A stretch of 64,000 nt of DNA, taken from positions 186,001 through 250,000 of the forward strand of contig NZ_JHZF01000011.1 in NCBI RefSeq assembly GCF_000688295.1, written 5' to 3'. Below, in pieces: positions 33,991-43,139 of the stretch. Origin of the DNA: Pseudooceanicola nanhaiensis DSM 18065. Lineage in GTDB: Bacteria; Pseudomonadota; Alphaproteobacteria; Rhodobacterales; Rhodobacteraceae. The position numbers and the translations under genes were made by a program. Within the stretch, counting starts at the first letter, position 1. Each line of letters starts with the position of its first letter. The notes below the pieces were generated by a model that was not told the DNA's origin, searched no databases, and saw only the letters and a program-made list of their open reading frames with translations.

Positions 33991-35274
33991 TCAATCGACG
34001 GAAAAGCCGGCAAGGCGCGGCAGCCAGAGGCAGAGTTCCGGCCAGTAAGCGAGTGCGAAGAGCAGCAGGACCTGCACCGCCACGAAGGGCAGCGCGGTAT
34101 AGGCCAGTCGCCAGTAATTGAGGTTGGTCAGCGCCGAGACGACGACCAGGCATTTGCCAAGCGGCGGTGTGATCAGCCCGACACAGAGGTTGAAGCACAG
34201 CACGATCCCCAGGTGGGTCGGGTTGATCCCCTGCTCCAGCGCCTGCGGGGCGAACAGCGGGATCAGCAGCGTCAGCGCGACGGGCGTATCCATGAACATG
34301 CCCGCGACCAGGAAGATGCAGAGCAGGAAGAACAGGTACTTGGTCCCCGTCAGGCCAAAGCTCGCGACCCAGCCGGCCAGGGCCTCGCTCCAGCCCAGCT
34401 GGCCCGCCAGGAACCCGAGGATCGAGATGGCGGCGAGGATGATGAAGATCGTGCCGGTCAACCGTGCGGTCGCCTCAAGCGCGTCCAGGATCATCCCGCG
34501 GCTCAGCCCGGTGTAGAACTGCCCCGCGATCAGCGCAAAGAGCACGGCCACCGCAGAGCCTTCGGTCGGCGTCGCGAGGCCCAGCACCAGGCTGCCCAGG
34601 ATCACCACCGGCAGCAGCAGCGCCGGGGCTGCGCGCAGCAGGCTGGGCCAGAACCTGGGCAGATCCGGCGACGGCCCGCCCGGATGATTGCGCACCCGCG
34701 CGATCACCGCGTTCAGCGCCATGAGGGACAGGGCCAGAAGCACGCCGGGAATGACGCCAGCGGTGAAGAGGGCAGCAACGGAGGCCCCGGTCAGACCGCC
34801 GTAGATGATCATGATGATCGACGGCGGAATGATCGGCCCGATCATCGACGAGGCCGCGGTGATCGCGCCTGCGTAATAGCGGTCGTAGCCCCGTTCCTCC
34901 ATCTCGGGCACGAAGGTCCGCGACAAGGCCGCACTGTCCGCGATGGCAGAGCCCGAGATACCGGCGAAGAAGACGCTCGTCAGGATGTTCACGTGCCCCA
35001 GCCCGCCGCGCAGCCGCCCGACGATGGACAGGGCAAAGTCGATCAGGCTGCGCGTCACGCCGGCCCGGGTCATGATCTCGGCTGTCAGGATGAACAGCGG
35101 CATGGCCATGAAGGCGAAGACATCGAGCTGCGCAAAGATCCGCTGCGGCATCACCGAAAGGAACTGCGCCTTGCCCGCCAGGAGGAAGGCAAAGACCGAC
35201 ACCGCCCCCATGAGGTAGGCGAAGGCCGTGCCGCTGATCAGGAGCAGGACGAAGAGGACGGGGAGCAACCACAT
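33991..35274 (-). CDS. dctM: TRAP transporter large permease (DctM)
   Basis: This 427-residue membrane protein has about 12 transmembrane segments of the DctM/IT superfamily. Conserved stretches include FAFMAMPLFILTAEIMTRAGVTRSL, GHVNILTSVFFAGISGSAIADSAA and IIPPSIIMIIYG. Its start at 35274 has GAGGT seven bases upstream and lies 12 bp after the amidase stop, so the amidase and transporter are one transcript. It ends 22 bp before dctP. Confidence 0.92.
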   Translation of the reverse strand: MWLLPVLFVLLLISGTAFAYLMGAVSVFAFLLAGKAQFLSVMPQRIFAQLDVFAFMAMPLFILTAEIMTRAGVTRSLIDFALSIVGRLRGGLGHVNILTSVFFAGISGSAIADSAALSRTFVPEMEERGYDRYYAGAITAASSMIGPIIPPSIIMIIYGGLTGASVAALFTAGVIPGVLLALSLMALNAVIARVRNHPGGPSPDLPRFWPSLLRAAPALLLPVVILGSLVLGLATPTEGSAVAVLFALIAGQFYTGLSRGMILDALEATARLTGTIFIILAAISILGFLAGQLGWSEALAGWVASFGLTGTKYLFFLLCIFLVAGMFMDTPVALTLLIPLFAPQALEQGINPTHLGIVLCFNLCVGLITPPLGKCLVVVSALTNLNYWRLAYTALPFVAVQVLLLFALAYWPELCLWLPRLAGFSVD

Positions 35275-35285
35275 GATCGAGGACC

Positions 35286-36815
35286 TCAGACGGCGGTGCG
35301 CACGGACGCGTCTGCGCCGGTGCGTGTCGGGTGAAGGACGGGCGGATGCGTCACGATAGACCGAAGCGCGGGCGTCACGGCCCGCAGCTTCGACAGGTCG
35401 GGACGCGGGCGGGCGGTCTCGGGATCGGCCTCGAGGAAGGCTTCCATGCTCCGTGCCACGGCCAGCAGATCGGTGTCGCCGCGCGCGGCCCCCAGCATCT
35501 GAAGCCCGAACGGCATTCCCGCCCCGTCCCGCCCGGCGGGCAGCGTGATGGCGGGGCCTCCGCTCAGCGAACCGCGATAGGTCAGCGCCAGCGAGCGGTA
35601 ATAGATATCCATCTCCTCGCCGTCGACATGGGTCACGTGCGGCGCGCTCCAGGGCCCGGGCGAGACGGGAACTGTCGGCGTGAGGATCGCATCCAGCCCT
35701 TCCATCCGTGCGTTGAAGGCGCGCAGGATGCGGGTCTGTTCGGCGTGCGCCCAGCCCCGGTCGGTCAAGGTGAACCGGCGCCCCAGATCGAGATTGGCGT
35801 GGATCGTCGCTCCGAAAAGCTCGGGCGCCTCTCGCGCCGGCCCGTCGAACGCCGTCAGGAAGCTTTCGGCGCGCAGGATGTCGAAGACCCGGTCCATGCC
35901 GCCGAGGGCCATATCGACTGCGCGGCACTCGGCCACATGCGGCGCGATCGCCTCGATGCGATTGCGGAATGTCGCACGGATATCCGGATCGACGGGGGCA
36001 CCGCCGAAATCCTCGGAATAGCCCAGACGAAGCGTGTTCAGGGGCCTCTCTGGCAGCCTGTCGAACCGATCCGCGGGATAGGACATCGACAGCGGATCGT
36101 TCGGATGGCCCCCATGCACCGCGCGCAACAGCAGGATCAGATCCTCCACATCCCGCGCCATCGGCCCAAGGACCGAGATCCCGGACCACCCGAGCGGCCG
36201 CGTCGGATGCGCCACGACGTCGACCGAAGGCCTGTAGCCGACGATGCCGCAGATCGCGGCCGGCAGGCGCAGCGATCCGCCGGTGTCCGAACCGGTGCAG
36301 ATCGGCAGCAGATCCGCGGCCAGTGCGGCCGCCGACCCCCCCGAGGAGCCGCCGACGGTCAGCGACGGATTGAACGGGTTGCCGGTCGCCCCCCAGACCG
36401 GGTTGCGGGTGTTCCCGCCGGCCCCCAGCTCGGGCACGTTGGTCTTGGCCAGCACGATCGCCCCCGCCGCCCGCAGCCGCGCCACCATCGGCAGATCGGT
36501 GCCTGGCACATTCGCGACGGCGCGGGGACTGCCATGGGTGGTCAGCAACCCGGCGGTGTCCTGCAAGTCCTTGACCCCGAGCGGCAGACCGTCGAGCGTT
36601 CCCCTGGGGGCACCATCCCGCCAGCGCGCCGTGGCCGCGGCAGCTTCGGCCACGGCCCGTTCGGTGTCGAAGGCGGTGAGCGCGTTGATGAAGGGGTTCA
36701 CGCGCGAAATATGCGAAAGGCAGGCCTCGAGATAGGTGCTTGGGGTCAGTTCCCCCCGCGCAAAGGCAGCCAGAACCATTCGGGCCGAAAGCCCGGTCGG
36801 TGTCGCATTGTCCAT
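35286..36815 (-). CDS. Amidase signature family hydrolase
   Basis: This 509-residue cytoplasmic amidase carries the Ser-cisSer-Lys triad: Lys82 in LGVKDLQD, Ser157 in the GGSSGGSAAALAA signature and Ser181 in SDTGGSLRLPA, with the 24-residue spacing found in the family. It hydrolyses an amide bond of unknown substrate. Because it is co-transcribed with a TRAP transporter and preceded by a LysR gene, it probably processes what the transporter brings in. It is not GatA-like in context, since no gatB or gatC is adjacent. The ATG at 36815 follows GGAGAGAATATGGAC. Confidence 0.88.
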   Translation of the reverse strand: MDNATPTGLSARMVLAAFARGELTPSTYLEACLSHISRVNPFINALTAFDTERAVAEAAAATARWRDGAPRGTLDGLPLGVKDLQDTAGLLTTHGSPRAVANVPGTDLPMVARLRAAGAIVLAKTNVPELGAGGNTRNPVWGATGNPFNPSLTVGGSSGGSAAALAADLLPICTGSDTGGSLRLPAAICGIVGYRPSVDVVAHPTRPLGWSGISVLGPMARDVEDLILLLRAVHGGHPNDPLSMSYPADRFDRLPERPLNTLRLGYSEDFGGAPVDPDIRATFRNRIEAIAPHVAECRAVDMALGGMDRVFDILRAESFLTAFDGPAREAPELFGATIHANLDLGRRFTLTDRGWAHAEQTRILRAFNARMEGLDAILTPTVPVSPGPWSAPHVTHVDGEEMDIYYRSLALTYRGSLSGGPAITLPAGRDGAGMPFGLQMLGAARGDTDLLAVARSMEAFLEADPETARPRPDLSKLRAVTPALRSIVTHPPVLHPTRTGADASVRTAV

Positions 36816-36924
36816 ATTCTCTCCAACCGGCCCTCGCGATGCGTGAGCGCCAGCCTCTCCCTGAAACTCTCGTCAAGGTATGATGAAGGTTTCGGCAACA
36901 ATAATGAGTTTTTCGCCCGCAACC

Positions 36925-37881
36925 TTAACCAAACGGAATGGTTTGTCCGTGCTCCGATACCTGGCCCAGACATTTCATGAACAGCGCGAAGGCATTGTTG
37001 TTCTGCTGCCCGCCCGTCTTCCAGAAGCATCGCGCTTCGGACAGGAAATCCCCGGTATCCAGTGGCAGCACCACCAGATCGCCCCGCGCGACATGGGCTT
37101 TGGCAAGGCTCTGCGGGAACATGCCAAGCGTCGGCATCTGCTGCAGAAGCTCGAGGTTGAGCGACAGGGACAGAGACGAGATGGTATTGCCCGGCGGCGT
37201 GACCCCGCGTTCGGCAAACATCGCGTCCACGGCCCGGCGCGCCACCGAATCCGGCTGTGGCAGGATCCAGGGCCAGCGGACCGCTTCGATCCAGGCGATC
37301 TCCGCCATCTTCGCCAGCGGATGATTGCGCCCGGCGACGACCACCAGCGGTTCGGTCAGCAGGACCGTCTGGTCGATCCCCTCCAGATCCTGCGGCTGCC
37401 ATGTCCGGGCAATCAGCAGATCGAACTGCCCCGCATCCAGCCGCGGATAGAGCGAGACAAAATGCCCTTCGGTGATCGACAGGCTCGCATTCGGCGCCGC
37501 GTTCTTGAACAGGGTGATGGCCTGGGGCAGCACGATCGGCGCCACGGAACTGACCACGCCGATATTGACGGTGCCTGCAACGCCGCTCGCCATCGCCTGC
37601 AGGTCGAACTCGGCCCGGTCCAGCTGGTTGAGCACCTGACGCGCATGATCCGCCAGCCGCCGCCCGACCGGGGTCAGATGCAGCCGATTCCGCTCGCGCC
37701 GGATGATCGGGGTGCCGACGATCTCTTCCAGCTCGGCAATCTGCTTGGAGACCGCAGGCTGCGTGACATTCAGCTCCGCCGAGACGCGCGCGACAAGGCG
37801 ATGCTCGGCCAGGCCGTGGATCACGCGCAGATGGCGGAGCGTCAATTGCCGGACGAGACCCCCGCGTTGCAAATTCGCCAT
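36925..37881 (-). CDS. LysR-family transcriptional regulator
   Basis: In this 318-residue regulator the N-terminal winged helix-turn-helix is [44 protein letters not shown] (about 14-58). A periplasmic-binding-protein-like effector domain follows from about 95 ([17 protein letters not shown]). The ATG at 37881 was chosen for family fit, with GGGGAGC upstream. It lies upstream of, and in the same direction as, the amidase-TRAP genes with a 109-bp gap containing a possible promoter. It likely responds to the imported amide or its product. Confidence 0.88.
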   Translation of the reverse strand: MANLQRGGLVRQLTLRHLRVIHGLAEHRLVARVSAELNVTQPAVSKQIAELEEIVGTPIIRRERNRLHLTPVGRRLADHARQVLNQLDRAEFDLQAMASGVAGTVNIGVVSSVAPIVLPQAITLFKNAAPNASLSITEGHFVSLYPRLDAGQFDLLIARTWQPQDLEGIDQTVLLTEPLVVVAGRNHPLAKMAEIAWIEAVRWPWILPQPDSVARRAVDAMFAERGVTPPGNTISSLSLSLNLELLQQMPTLGMFPQSLAKAHVARGDLVVLPLDTGDFLSEARCFWKTGGQQNNNAFALFMKCLGQVSEHGQTIPFG

Positions 37882-37976
37882 GACCGCTGCTCCCCGTCCC
37901 AAGCGCCGACACTATGCCGCCTGCAGCTGCGATTTCAACATCAACGCAGGCTGCCTCGGCCGGGCCGCGCGCGCGG

Positions 37977-38003
37977 CGTTACAAAACTTTCACCGCGTCT
38001 TCA
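37977..38003 (+). promoter_or_regulatory. Possible PhoB box upstream of phnC
   Basis: Three units spaced exactly 11 bp apart, CGTTA (37977), TTTCA (37988) and CTTCA (37999), resemble the TGTCA direct repeats of PhoB boxes. They end about 54 bp before the phnC start, as expected for phosphate-starvation activation of phosphonate or phosphate-ester uptake. Each unit has one or two mismatches, so this is suggestive only. Confidence 0.45.
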
Positions 38004-38056
38004 CATCCCCGTGTCCGGCCAGCCGTAGCACGCCCCCCAGAACTTGGGGGTTACCT

Positions 38057-38881
38057 GTGCTGCAGATCGAGCAACTGACGAAGCAATTCGGCCGGAACAC
38101 GGCCGTGGACCGCGCGACGATCGACGTCGACCGCCCGATGATGATCGGCATCATCGGCCGCTCCGGGGCCGGGAAATCCACCCTCCTGCGGATGCTGAAC
38201 CGGCTGACCGACCATTCGTCCGGCGCCATCCGTTTCGAGGGCCGCGAGATCACCGCGCTGCGGGGGGCCGAGAAGCGGGCGTGGCAGGCCGAATGTGCGA
38301 TGATCTTCCAGCAGTTCAACCTCGTGCCGCGGATGGACGTGGTCTCGAACGTGCTGCACGGCACGCTGAACCGCCGCTCGACCTTCGCGACGCTCTTCAA
38401 CCTCTACCCGGCGCAGGACATTCACCGCGCCATCGACATCCTCGACCGGCTCGGCATCGCCGAGCACGCGCCGAAACGGGCCGAGGCGCTTTCGGGCGGC
38501 CAGCAGCAGCGCGTCGCCATCGCACGCGCGCTGATGCAGGATCCGAAGATCATCCTCGCCGACGAGCCGATCGCCTCGCTGGACCCGATGAACGCGCAGG
38601 TGGTGATGGACGCGCTCCGCCGCATCCACGAGGAGGACGGCCGGATGGTGATCGCCAACCTCCACACGCTCGACACCGCGCGGCGCTACTGCGACCGGGT
38701 GATCGGGATGCGCGACGGGCGGATCGTCTTCGACGGCACGCCCCGGCAGCTCACGACCGGCGCCGCCCGCGACATCTACGGCGCCGATGCCGGCTTCTCC
38801 GAGGCCGCGACATCGACCTCCATCGAAAGCCTGAGCCCGGTGCAGATCGCGGAGATCCGCGAGGCCGAGGCGCAGGCCTGA
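38057..38881 (+). CDS. phnC: Phosphonate-type ABC importer ATPase (PhnC)
   Basis: This 274-residue ATPase has Walker [10 protein letters not shown], the Q-loop [21 protein letters not shown], the signature [17 protein letters not shown], Walker [13 protein letters not shown] and a PhnC-type [18 protein letters not shown] segment. The GTG at 38057 follows GGGGGTTACCT. It is first in phnCDEE and sits behind a possible PhoB box. No phnGHIJKLM genes follow, so the operon imports but does not itself break C-P bonds. Confidence 0.92.
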   Translation: MLQIEQLTKQFGRNTAVDRATIDVDRPMMIGIIGRSGAGKSTLLRMLNRLTDHSSGAIRFEGREITALRGAEKRAWQAECAMIFQQFNLVPRMDVVSNVLHGTLNRRSTFATLFNLYPAQDIHRAIDILDRLGIAEHAPKRAEALSGGQQQRVAIARALMQDPKIILADEPIASLDPMNAQVVMDALRRIHEEDGRMVIANLHTLDTARRYCDRVIGMRDGRIVFDGTPRQLTTGAARDIYGADAGFSEAATSTSIESLSPVQIAEIREAEAQA

Positions 38882-38945
38882 CCGAAGAGCTTCCAACCGC
38901 CGCGCGGGCAAGGCCCGGCGGCCCATCGAAGAAGGGACACATGAC

Positions 38946-39848
38946 ATGAAGACACTGATCGCAGCCGCCCTGGCGACGACCGCCCTGGCCGCGCCGCTGG
39001 CCGCCCAGGAGATCTCGGAATTCCGCATCGGCATCCTCGGCGGCGAAAACGCCCAGGACCGGCTGAACAGCCACGAATGCCTGAAGAGCTACACCGAGGA
39101 AGCGCTCGGCGTTCCGGTCAAGCTCTTCGCGCCCGCCGATTACAACGGCGTCATCCAGGGCCTGCTCGGCGGCACCATCGACATGGCCTGGCTGGGCGCC
39201 TCCGGCTACGCCAAGACCTATCTCGACGATCCCGAGGCGGTGGAGCCGGTGCTGGTGAAGGTCAACCTCGACGGTTCGCACGGCTACCACTCCATCGGCT
39301 TCGCCCGGAAGGACAGCGGCATCACCTCGCTCGAGGACATGCAGGGCAAGAAATTCGGCTTCGGTGACCCGAACTCGACCTCCGGCTACCTGATCCCCTC
39401 GATCGAGATCCCCGAACAGACCGGCGCCTCGATGGAGAACGGCGACTACTTCGGCGAGGTCGTCTTCACCGGCGGCCACGAGCAGACCATCGTCGCGGTC
39501 AACAACGGCGACGTCGACGGCGGCGTGACCTGGGCCGACGGGCAGGGCAACTGGGAAGACGGCTACAACTCGGGCGCGCTGCGCAAGGCCGTGGACGCGG
39601 GCCTCGTCGACATGAACGACCTCGTCGAGATCTGGCGCTCCAAGCCGATCCCGGAAGGCCCGGTGGTGCTCCGCAAGGCGCTCCCGCAGGAGGTGAAGGC
39701 GACCATGACGGCCCTCGTCGACGGCATGTACGACAAGGACCAGGAATGCACCTACAACATCTCGGCCGGTGAATCGCTGGGCTTCGACCCGATCGACCAC
39801 GACGCCTATCTCTCGATCATCGCCGCGCGCAAATCGCAGTCGAACTGA
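38946..39848 (+). CDS. phnD: Phosphonate-type ABC importer binding protein (PhnD)
   Basis: This 300-residue periplasmic protein has the signal peptide MKTLIAAALATTALAAPLAA. The PhnD fold shows RIGILGGENAQDRL at its start, FGFGDPNSTSGYLIPS (phosphate/phosphonate-coordinating ST/TS loop) and GGVTWADGQGN. The gene lies 64 bp after phnC. The hairpin after it (39859-39886) may protect or limit its message so that the binding protein outnumbers the permeases. The substrate could be phosphonate, phosphite or a phosphate ester. Confidence 0.92.
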   Translation: MKTLIAAALATTALAAPLAAQEISEFRIGILGGENAQDRLNSHECLKSYTEEALGVPVKLFAPADYNGVIQGLLGGTIDMAWLGASGYAKTYLDDPEAVEPVLVKVNLDGSHGYHSIGFARKDSGITSLEDMQGKKFGFGDPNSTSGYLIPSIEIPEQTGASMENGDYFGEVVFTGGHEQTIVAVNNGDVDGGVTWADGQGNWEDGYNSGALRKAVDAGLVDMNDLVEIWRSKPIPEGPVVLRKALPQEVKATMTALVDGMYDKDQECTYNISAGESLGFDPIDHDAYLSIIAARKSQSN

Positions 39849-39858
39849 TCGTGACCTT

Positions 39859-39886
39859 CGGGCGGGTCTCCCTCGGGACCTGCCCG
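39859..39886 (+). terminator. Intra-operon hairpin between phnD and phnE1
   Basis: Arms CGGGCGGGTC (39859-39868) and GACCTGCCCG (39877-39886) pair with one G-U. The hairpin lies in the 67-bp gap after the binding-protein gene and probably adjusts the ratio between it and the permeases. Confidence 0.5.
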
Positions 39887-39915
39887 TTCCATATCTTGCA
39901 AGGGGCCCTTCCGCC

Positions 39916-40794
39916 ATGGCAGAGCTTTCGAGCGACGGTCGTCTCGCCGATATCCGCGAAGACTACCTCGCCCTGACACGGCGCAAGCGCCTCTATTCCG
40001 GCATCCTGCTGTCGCTCTTCGTGGCGCTGATGGCCTCGGGCTTCATGATCGCGGACGCCCGCAACGCGGGCGGGTTCTGGGACGGCATCGCCAATGTCTT
40101 CGTCTTCCCGAAGATCGTGATCGCCGAGGCCTGGGAGAAGCGGGCCGAACTGCCCGCCCATGTCGTCGAGTACTTCCCCGCGCTGCTCGAGACGATCAAC
40201 ATCGCCGCCGTCTCGACCCTGATCGGCACGCTGATCGCGGTCGTGCTGTCGATGCTCTCGACCCGCGGCCTGGCCCGCTGGCCGCGCCTGATCCCGCTGT
40301 TCCGGCGGCTGATGGACGTGATGCGCGCGGTGCCCGAGATCGTCATCGCGCTGATCCTGATCTTCGTCCTCGGCGGCGGGCCGGTGCCGGCGATGATCGC
40401 CATCGCCTTCCACACCTCGGGCGCGCTCGGCAAGCTGTTCTCGGAGGTGAACGAGAACGCCTCGCTCAAGCCCGTCGAGGGGCTGGCCTCGGTCGGTGCC
40501 AACTGGTCCCAGCGGATGGCGCTCGGCGTGGTGCCGCAGGTGTCGCCGAATTACCTGAGCTACGCGCTGCTGCGGTTCGAGATCAACATCCGCGCCTCGG
40601 CCATCCTCGGCTTCGTCGGCGCGGGCGGGATCGGCTACGAGCTGAAGAACGCGATGACATGGGGGGCGGGGAAGTACGACGACAGCGCGGCGATCTTCCT
40701 GATGCTGTTCCTCACGATCGTCGCGGTGGACCAGGTCTCCTCCGTGGTCCGCAACCGGCTGGCACACGGCCGCGCCTCGGAGATGCTGGCATGA
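39916..40794 (+). CDS. phnE1: Phosphonate-type ABC importer permease PhnE, first copy
   Basis: This 292-residue permease has a first membrane helix at about 28-50 and a BPD_transp_1 core from about 90. The EAA-like coupling loop is GKLFSEVNENASLKPVEGLASVGANWSQRMALGVVPQV. It ends by overlapping the next gene by 4 bp (ATGA). The two-permease arrangement (phnE1, phnE2) is usual in alphaproteobacteria. Confidence 0.9.
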   Translation: MAELSSDGRLADIREDYLALTRRKRLYSGILLSLFVALMASGFMIADARNAGGFWDGIANVFVFPKIVIAEAWEKRAELPAHVVEYFPALLETINIAAVSTLIGTLIAVVLSMLSTRGLARWPRLIPLFRRLMDVMRAVPEIVIALILIFVLGGGPVPAMIAIAFHTSGALGKLFSEVNENASLKPVEGLASVGANWSQRMALGVVPQVSPNYLSYALLRFEINIRASAILGFVGAGGIGYELKNAMTWGAGKYDDSAAIFLMLFLTIVAVDQVSSVVRNRLAHGRASEMLA

Positions 40795-42098
40795 GCATGA
40801 TCGCCGATACCCCCGCCACCATGAAACCCCGGGCCGAGGCGCTGTTCCGCCGCAAGCGGCTGACGGCGGTCGCGATCCCGGCGCTGGTGCTGCTCTACCT
40901 GACCTATGCCTTCTTCGCCTTCGACGTGCCCGGCCTGCTCGGGCGGGCGAGCCTCGACAATGCGCGGGCGCTGGTGGCCGACACCTACAGCTACAAGACC
41001 CACGTGACGCGCGACAATGCCGACGGCGGCCTGCGGATCGCCATCGAGGGCGAGCGCAAGGGCACCTACGCGGAGGGCACCGGGCCGGACTGGGTGCAGT
41101 TCGGTGACACGACCACCGTCGATCTGGGCGACGGCAGCGTGGTGACCTTCGGCGAGGATGTCTCGATCGACGTGCCGGGCTACGGCATCGTCCGTGCGGA
41201 GCCGGGGGCCGGCGGGGTGAACGCGACCTTCCCCGAAGGGCCGATGCCGGACTTCGTCAACGCCTCGAAGAACCGGGTGACGATCACCACGCCGAACGGC
41301 CGGCTGACGATCACGCGGCGCGCGTCCGAGGCGTTCCGCTATGCGACGGGCTGGGAGCTGTTCTTCTTCACCCTCGACAGCCCCTACCACGGGCTGAGCT
41401 TTGCCCAGCTCGCGGTGAAGACCTGGGAGGGCGAGGGCGGCGCGATCCTGCATGACATCTGGTTCAACCCGATGTGGCGGCATGGCGACGTGGCCTGGGC
41501 GCTGTTCGAGACGATCCTGATGGCCTTCCTCGGCACCTTCGGCGCGGCGCTCGTGGCGCTGCCGCTGGCCTTCCTCGCGGCGAAGAACTTCACGCCGCTG
41601 GTGCTGGTCCGTCAGGTGGCGCGGCGGCTCTTCGACTTCTGCCGGGGCGTGGACGCGCTGATCTGGACGATCATCCTGGCCCGCGCCTTCGGACCGGGGC
41701 CGCTGACGGGGGCGCTGGCGATCCTGGTGACGGATACCGGCAGCTTCGGGAAGATGTTCTCGGAGGCGCTCGAGAATGTCGACGGCAAGCAGATCGAAGG
41801 CGTGCAGTCGACGGGCGCGAAGCCGGTCCAGCGCTACCGCTTCGGGGTGATCCCGCAGGTGACGCCGGTGCTGCTGAGCCAGGTGCTCTACTTCTTCGAG
41901 AGCAATACCCGCAGCGCCACGATCATCGGCGCGATCACCGGCGGCGGCATCGGGCTCCTGCTGACGCAGGCGATGATCACCCAGAAGGACTGGGAGGAGG
42001 TGACCTATTACATCATCCTCGTGATCCTGATGGTCTTCGCCATGGATGCCTTCTCGGGCTGGCTGCGCCGCCGGCTGATTTCGGGCGGGGACAGCTGA
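40791..42098 (+). CDS. phnE2: Phosphonate-type ABC importer permease PhnE, second copy with large insertion
   Basis: This 435-residue permease has its first helix at about 25-46. An extra hydrophilic, beta-rich region of roughly 140 residues (about 50-190) follows before the permease core, probably in the periplasm. The core starts near 225 and carries the coupling loop GKMFSEALENVDGKQIEGVQSTGAKPVQRYRFGVIPQV. The insertion (segments such as GSVVTFGEDVSIDVPGYG and NRVTITTPNGRLTIT) is absent from phnE1. A contact with the binding protein is possible but untested. It is the last gene of the operon. Confidence 0.88.
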   Translation: MSMIADTPATMKPRAEALFRRKRLTAVAIPALVLLYLTYAFFAFDVPGLLGRASLDNARALVADTYSYKTHVTRDNADGGLRIAIEGERKGTYAEGTGPDWVQFGDTTTVDLGDGSVVTFGEDVSIDVPGYGIVRAEPGAGGVNATFPEGPMPDFVNASKNRVTITTPNGRLTITRRASEAFRYATGWELFFFTLDSPYHGLSFAQLAVKTWEGEGGAILHDIWFNPMWRHGDVAWALFETILMAFLGTFGAALVALPLAFLAAKNFTPLVLVRQVARRLFDFCRGVDALIWTIILARAFGPGPLTGALAILVTDTGSFGKMFSEALENVDGKQIEGVQSTGAKPVQRYRFGVIPQVTPVLLSQVLYFFESNTRSATIIGAITGGGIGLLLTQAMITQKDWEEVTYYIILVILMVFAMDAFSGWLRRRLISGGDS

Positions 42099-42168
42099 TC
42101 CAGCGGAGCGGCCCGCAGGCGGGCCGCACACGATGCTTTTGCGATCCGGCCGGGGGCCGGATCGCGCT

Positions 42169-42202
42169 GCCTCCGGCGGGGATATTTGTGGCAAGAGGAA
42201 GC
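42169..42202 (+). repeat. 34-nt intergenic repeat, copy 1
   Basis: The 34-nt element begins GCCTCCGGCGGGGATATTT and ends AAGAGGAAGC. The inverted copy at 62636-62669 differs by one base, and a more diverged copy of the same length is at 62787-62820. Similar elements are, to my knowledge, common between genes of Rhodobacterales. Confidence 0.85.
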
Positions 42203-42224
42203 AGGGCCGCGGCGCTCCTGCCTT

Positions 42225-42250
42225 CCTCTGGTCAATGTATCCCGGGGGGA
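42225..42250 (+). repeat. Intergenic repeat, CCTCTGGTC...ATCCCGGGGG type, copy 2
   Basis: This matches the element at 22454-22478 except for two substitutions and one extra G. Both copies lie just after the end of an operon, between convergent genes. Confidence 0.55.
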
Positions 42251-42299
42251 GTCGGGCCGCAGGCCCGACGGGGGGCTGGCCCCCCTCCACCCCCGGGGG

Positions 42300-43139
42300 T
42301 CAGCGCATCGGGAAGAGGCGGGGCCGGATCCGGGCGCGGGTGTTGCTCGGCAGGTGGCTGTTGAGCCGGCGGTTCACCCTGCCGAAGATCCAGATGATCA
42401 TCAGCGTCAGCGCCATGAAGTAGACCGCGAGCACCGGGTAGGCGATGAAGGGGTTGAAGGTCTTGTCCGCCAGGTAGCTCGCGTAATAGAGCGCGTCGCC
42501 CTTCTGCTGCCAGGCCGGGAAGGACGAGAAGAAGACCAGGGTCGTCGCATGGAACAGGAAGATCGCCTCGTTCGTGTAGGCGGGCCAGGCAAGCCGCAGC
42601 ATGGTGGGCCAGGTGATGCGCCGGAACTTCCGCCAGCCCGAGAAGCCGTAGGCGTCGGCCGCCTCCAGATCGCCCTTCGGGACGGAGCGGAGCGCGCCGT
42701 AGAAGATCTCGCCCGAATAGGCGGAGGTGTTCAGGAACAGCACGACCAGCGCCCCGGCCCAGGCGCGGGTGATCCAGGAGGTCGCGATGTTGATCTCGAC
42801 GATGCCGAGGTTCAGGTCGATCCCGGCGCGGGGCAGGAGCGTGAAGGCCTCGTAGAACAGGAAGAACTGGATGAAGAGCGGCGAGCCGCGGAAGACGAAG
42901 GTGAACCACTCGGCCGGCTTGCGCAGGAGCAGGTTCGCGGAATTCCGCGCCAGCGCGATCCCGGTGGCGAAGAAGAAGCCGAGCGCGAGCGCGCAGATCG
43001 CGAAATAGAGGTTCCAGATCAGGCCCGAGCCGATCAGCACCACGTGATCGCAGAAGGTGAAGTCCGACCGCGGCAGCAGGCGTTCGCCGAGGCCGATCGA
43101 GCGGAGGGCATAGGCCTGGAAGGTCTCGACACAGGTCAT
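42300..43139 (-). CDS. Polar amino-acid ABC importer permease (HisM-like)
   Basis: This 279-residue permease of the His/Glu/Gln/Arg family has five or more membrane helices from about 35. The coupling loop is YSGEIFYGALRSVPKGDLEAADAYGFSGWRKFRRITWPTMLR, with the conserved EAA...G. Its start at 43139 overlaps the stop of the first permease (ATGA). It is the last gene of the leftward importer operon and would form a heterodimer with its neighbour. Confidence 0.88.
   Translation of the reverse strand: MTCVETFQAYALRSIGLGERLLPRSDFTFCDHVVLIGSGLIWNLYFAICALALGFFFATGIALARNSANLLLRKPAEWFTFVFRGSPLFIQFFLFYEAFTLLPRAGIDLNLGIVEINIATSWITRAWAGALVVLFLNTSAYSGEIFYGALRSVPKGDLEAADAYGFSGWRKFRRITWPTMLRLAWPAYTNEAIFLFHATTLVFFSSFPAWQQKGDALYYASYLADKTFNPFIAYPVLAVYFMALTLMIIWIFGRVNRRLNSHLPSNTRARIRPRLFPMR

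Larger units (their letters stand above)
42099..42299. terminator. Convergent junction with several hairpins
   Basis: Between phnE2 (rightward) and a permease gene (leftward) lie four inverted repeats. They are GCGGCCCGC/GCGGGCCGC at 42108-42127 followed by a T4, an 11-bp perfect stem GCGATCCGGCC at 42141-42165, GTCGGGCC/GGCCCGAC at 42251-42269 and G6/C6 at 42270-42285. Two intergenic repeats (42169-42202 and 42225-42250) are embedded. The whole stretch looks like a two-way transcript end and repeat hot spot. Confidence 0.6.

Noticed and set aside
38057-42098. A complete C-P lyase operon
   Set aside because: Only the importer genes are present. The next gene after the junction is a permease of an amino-acid importer in the opposite direction.
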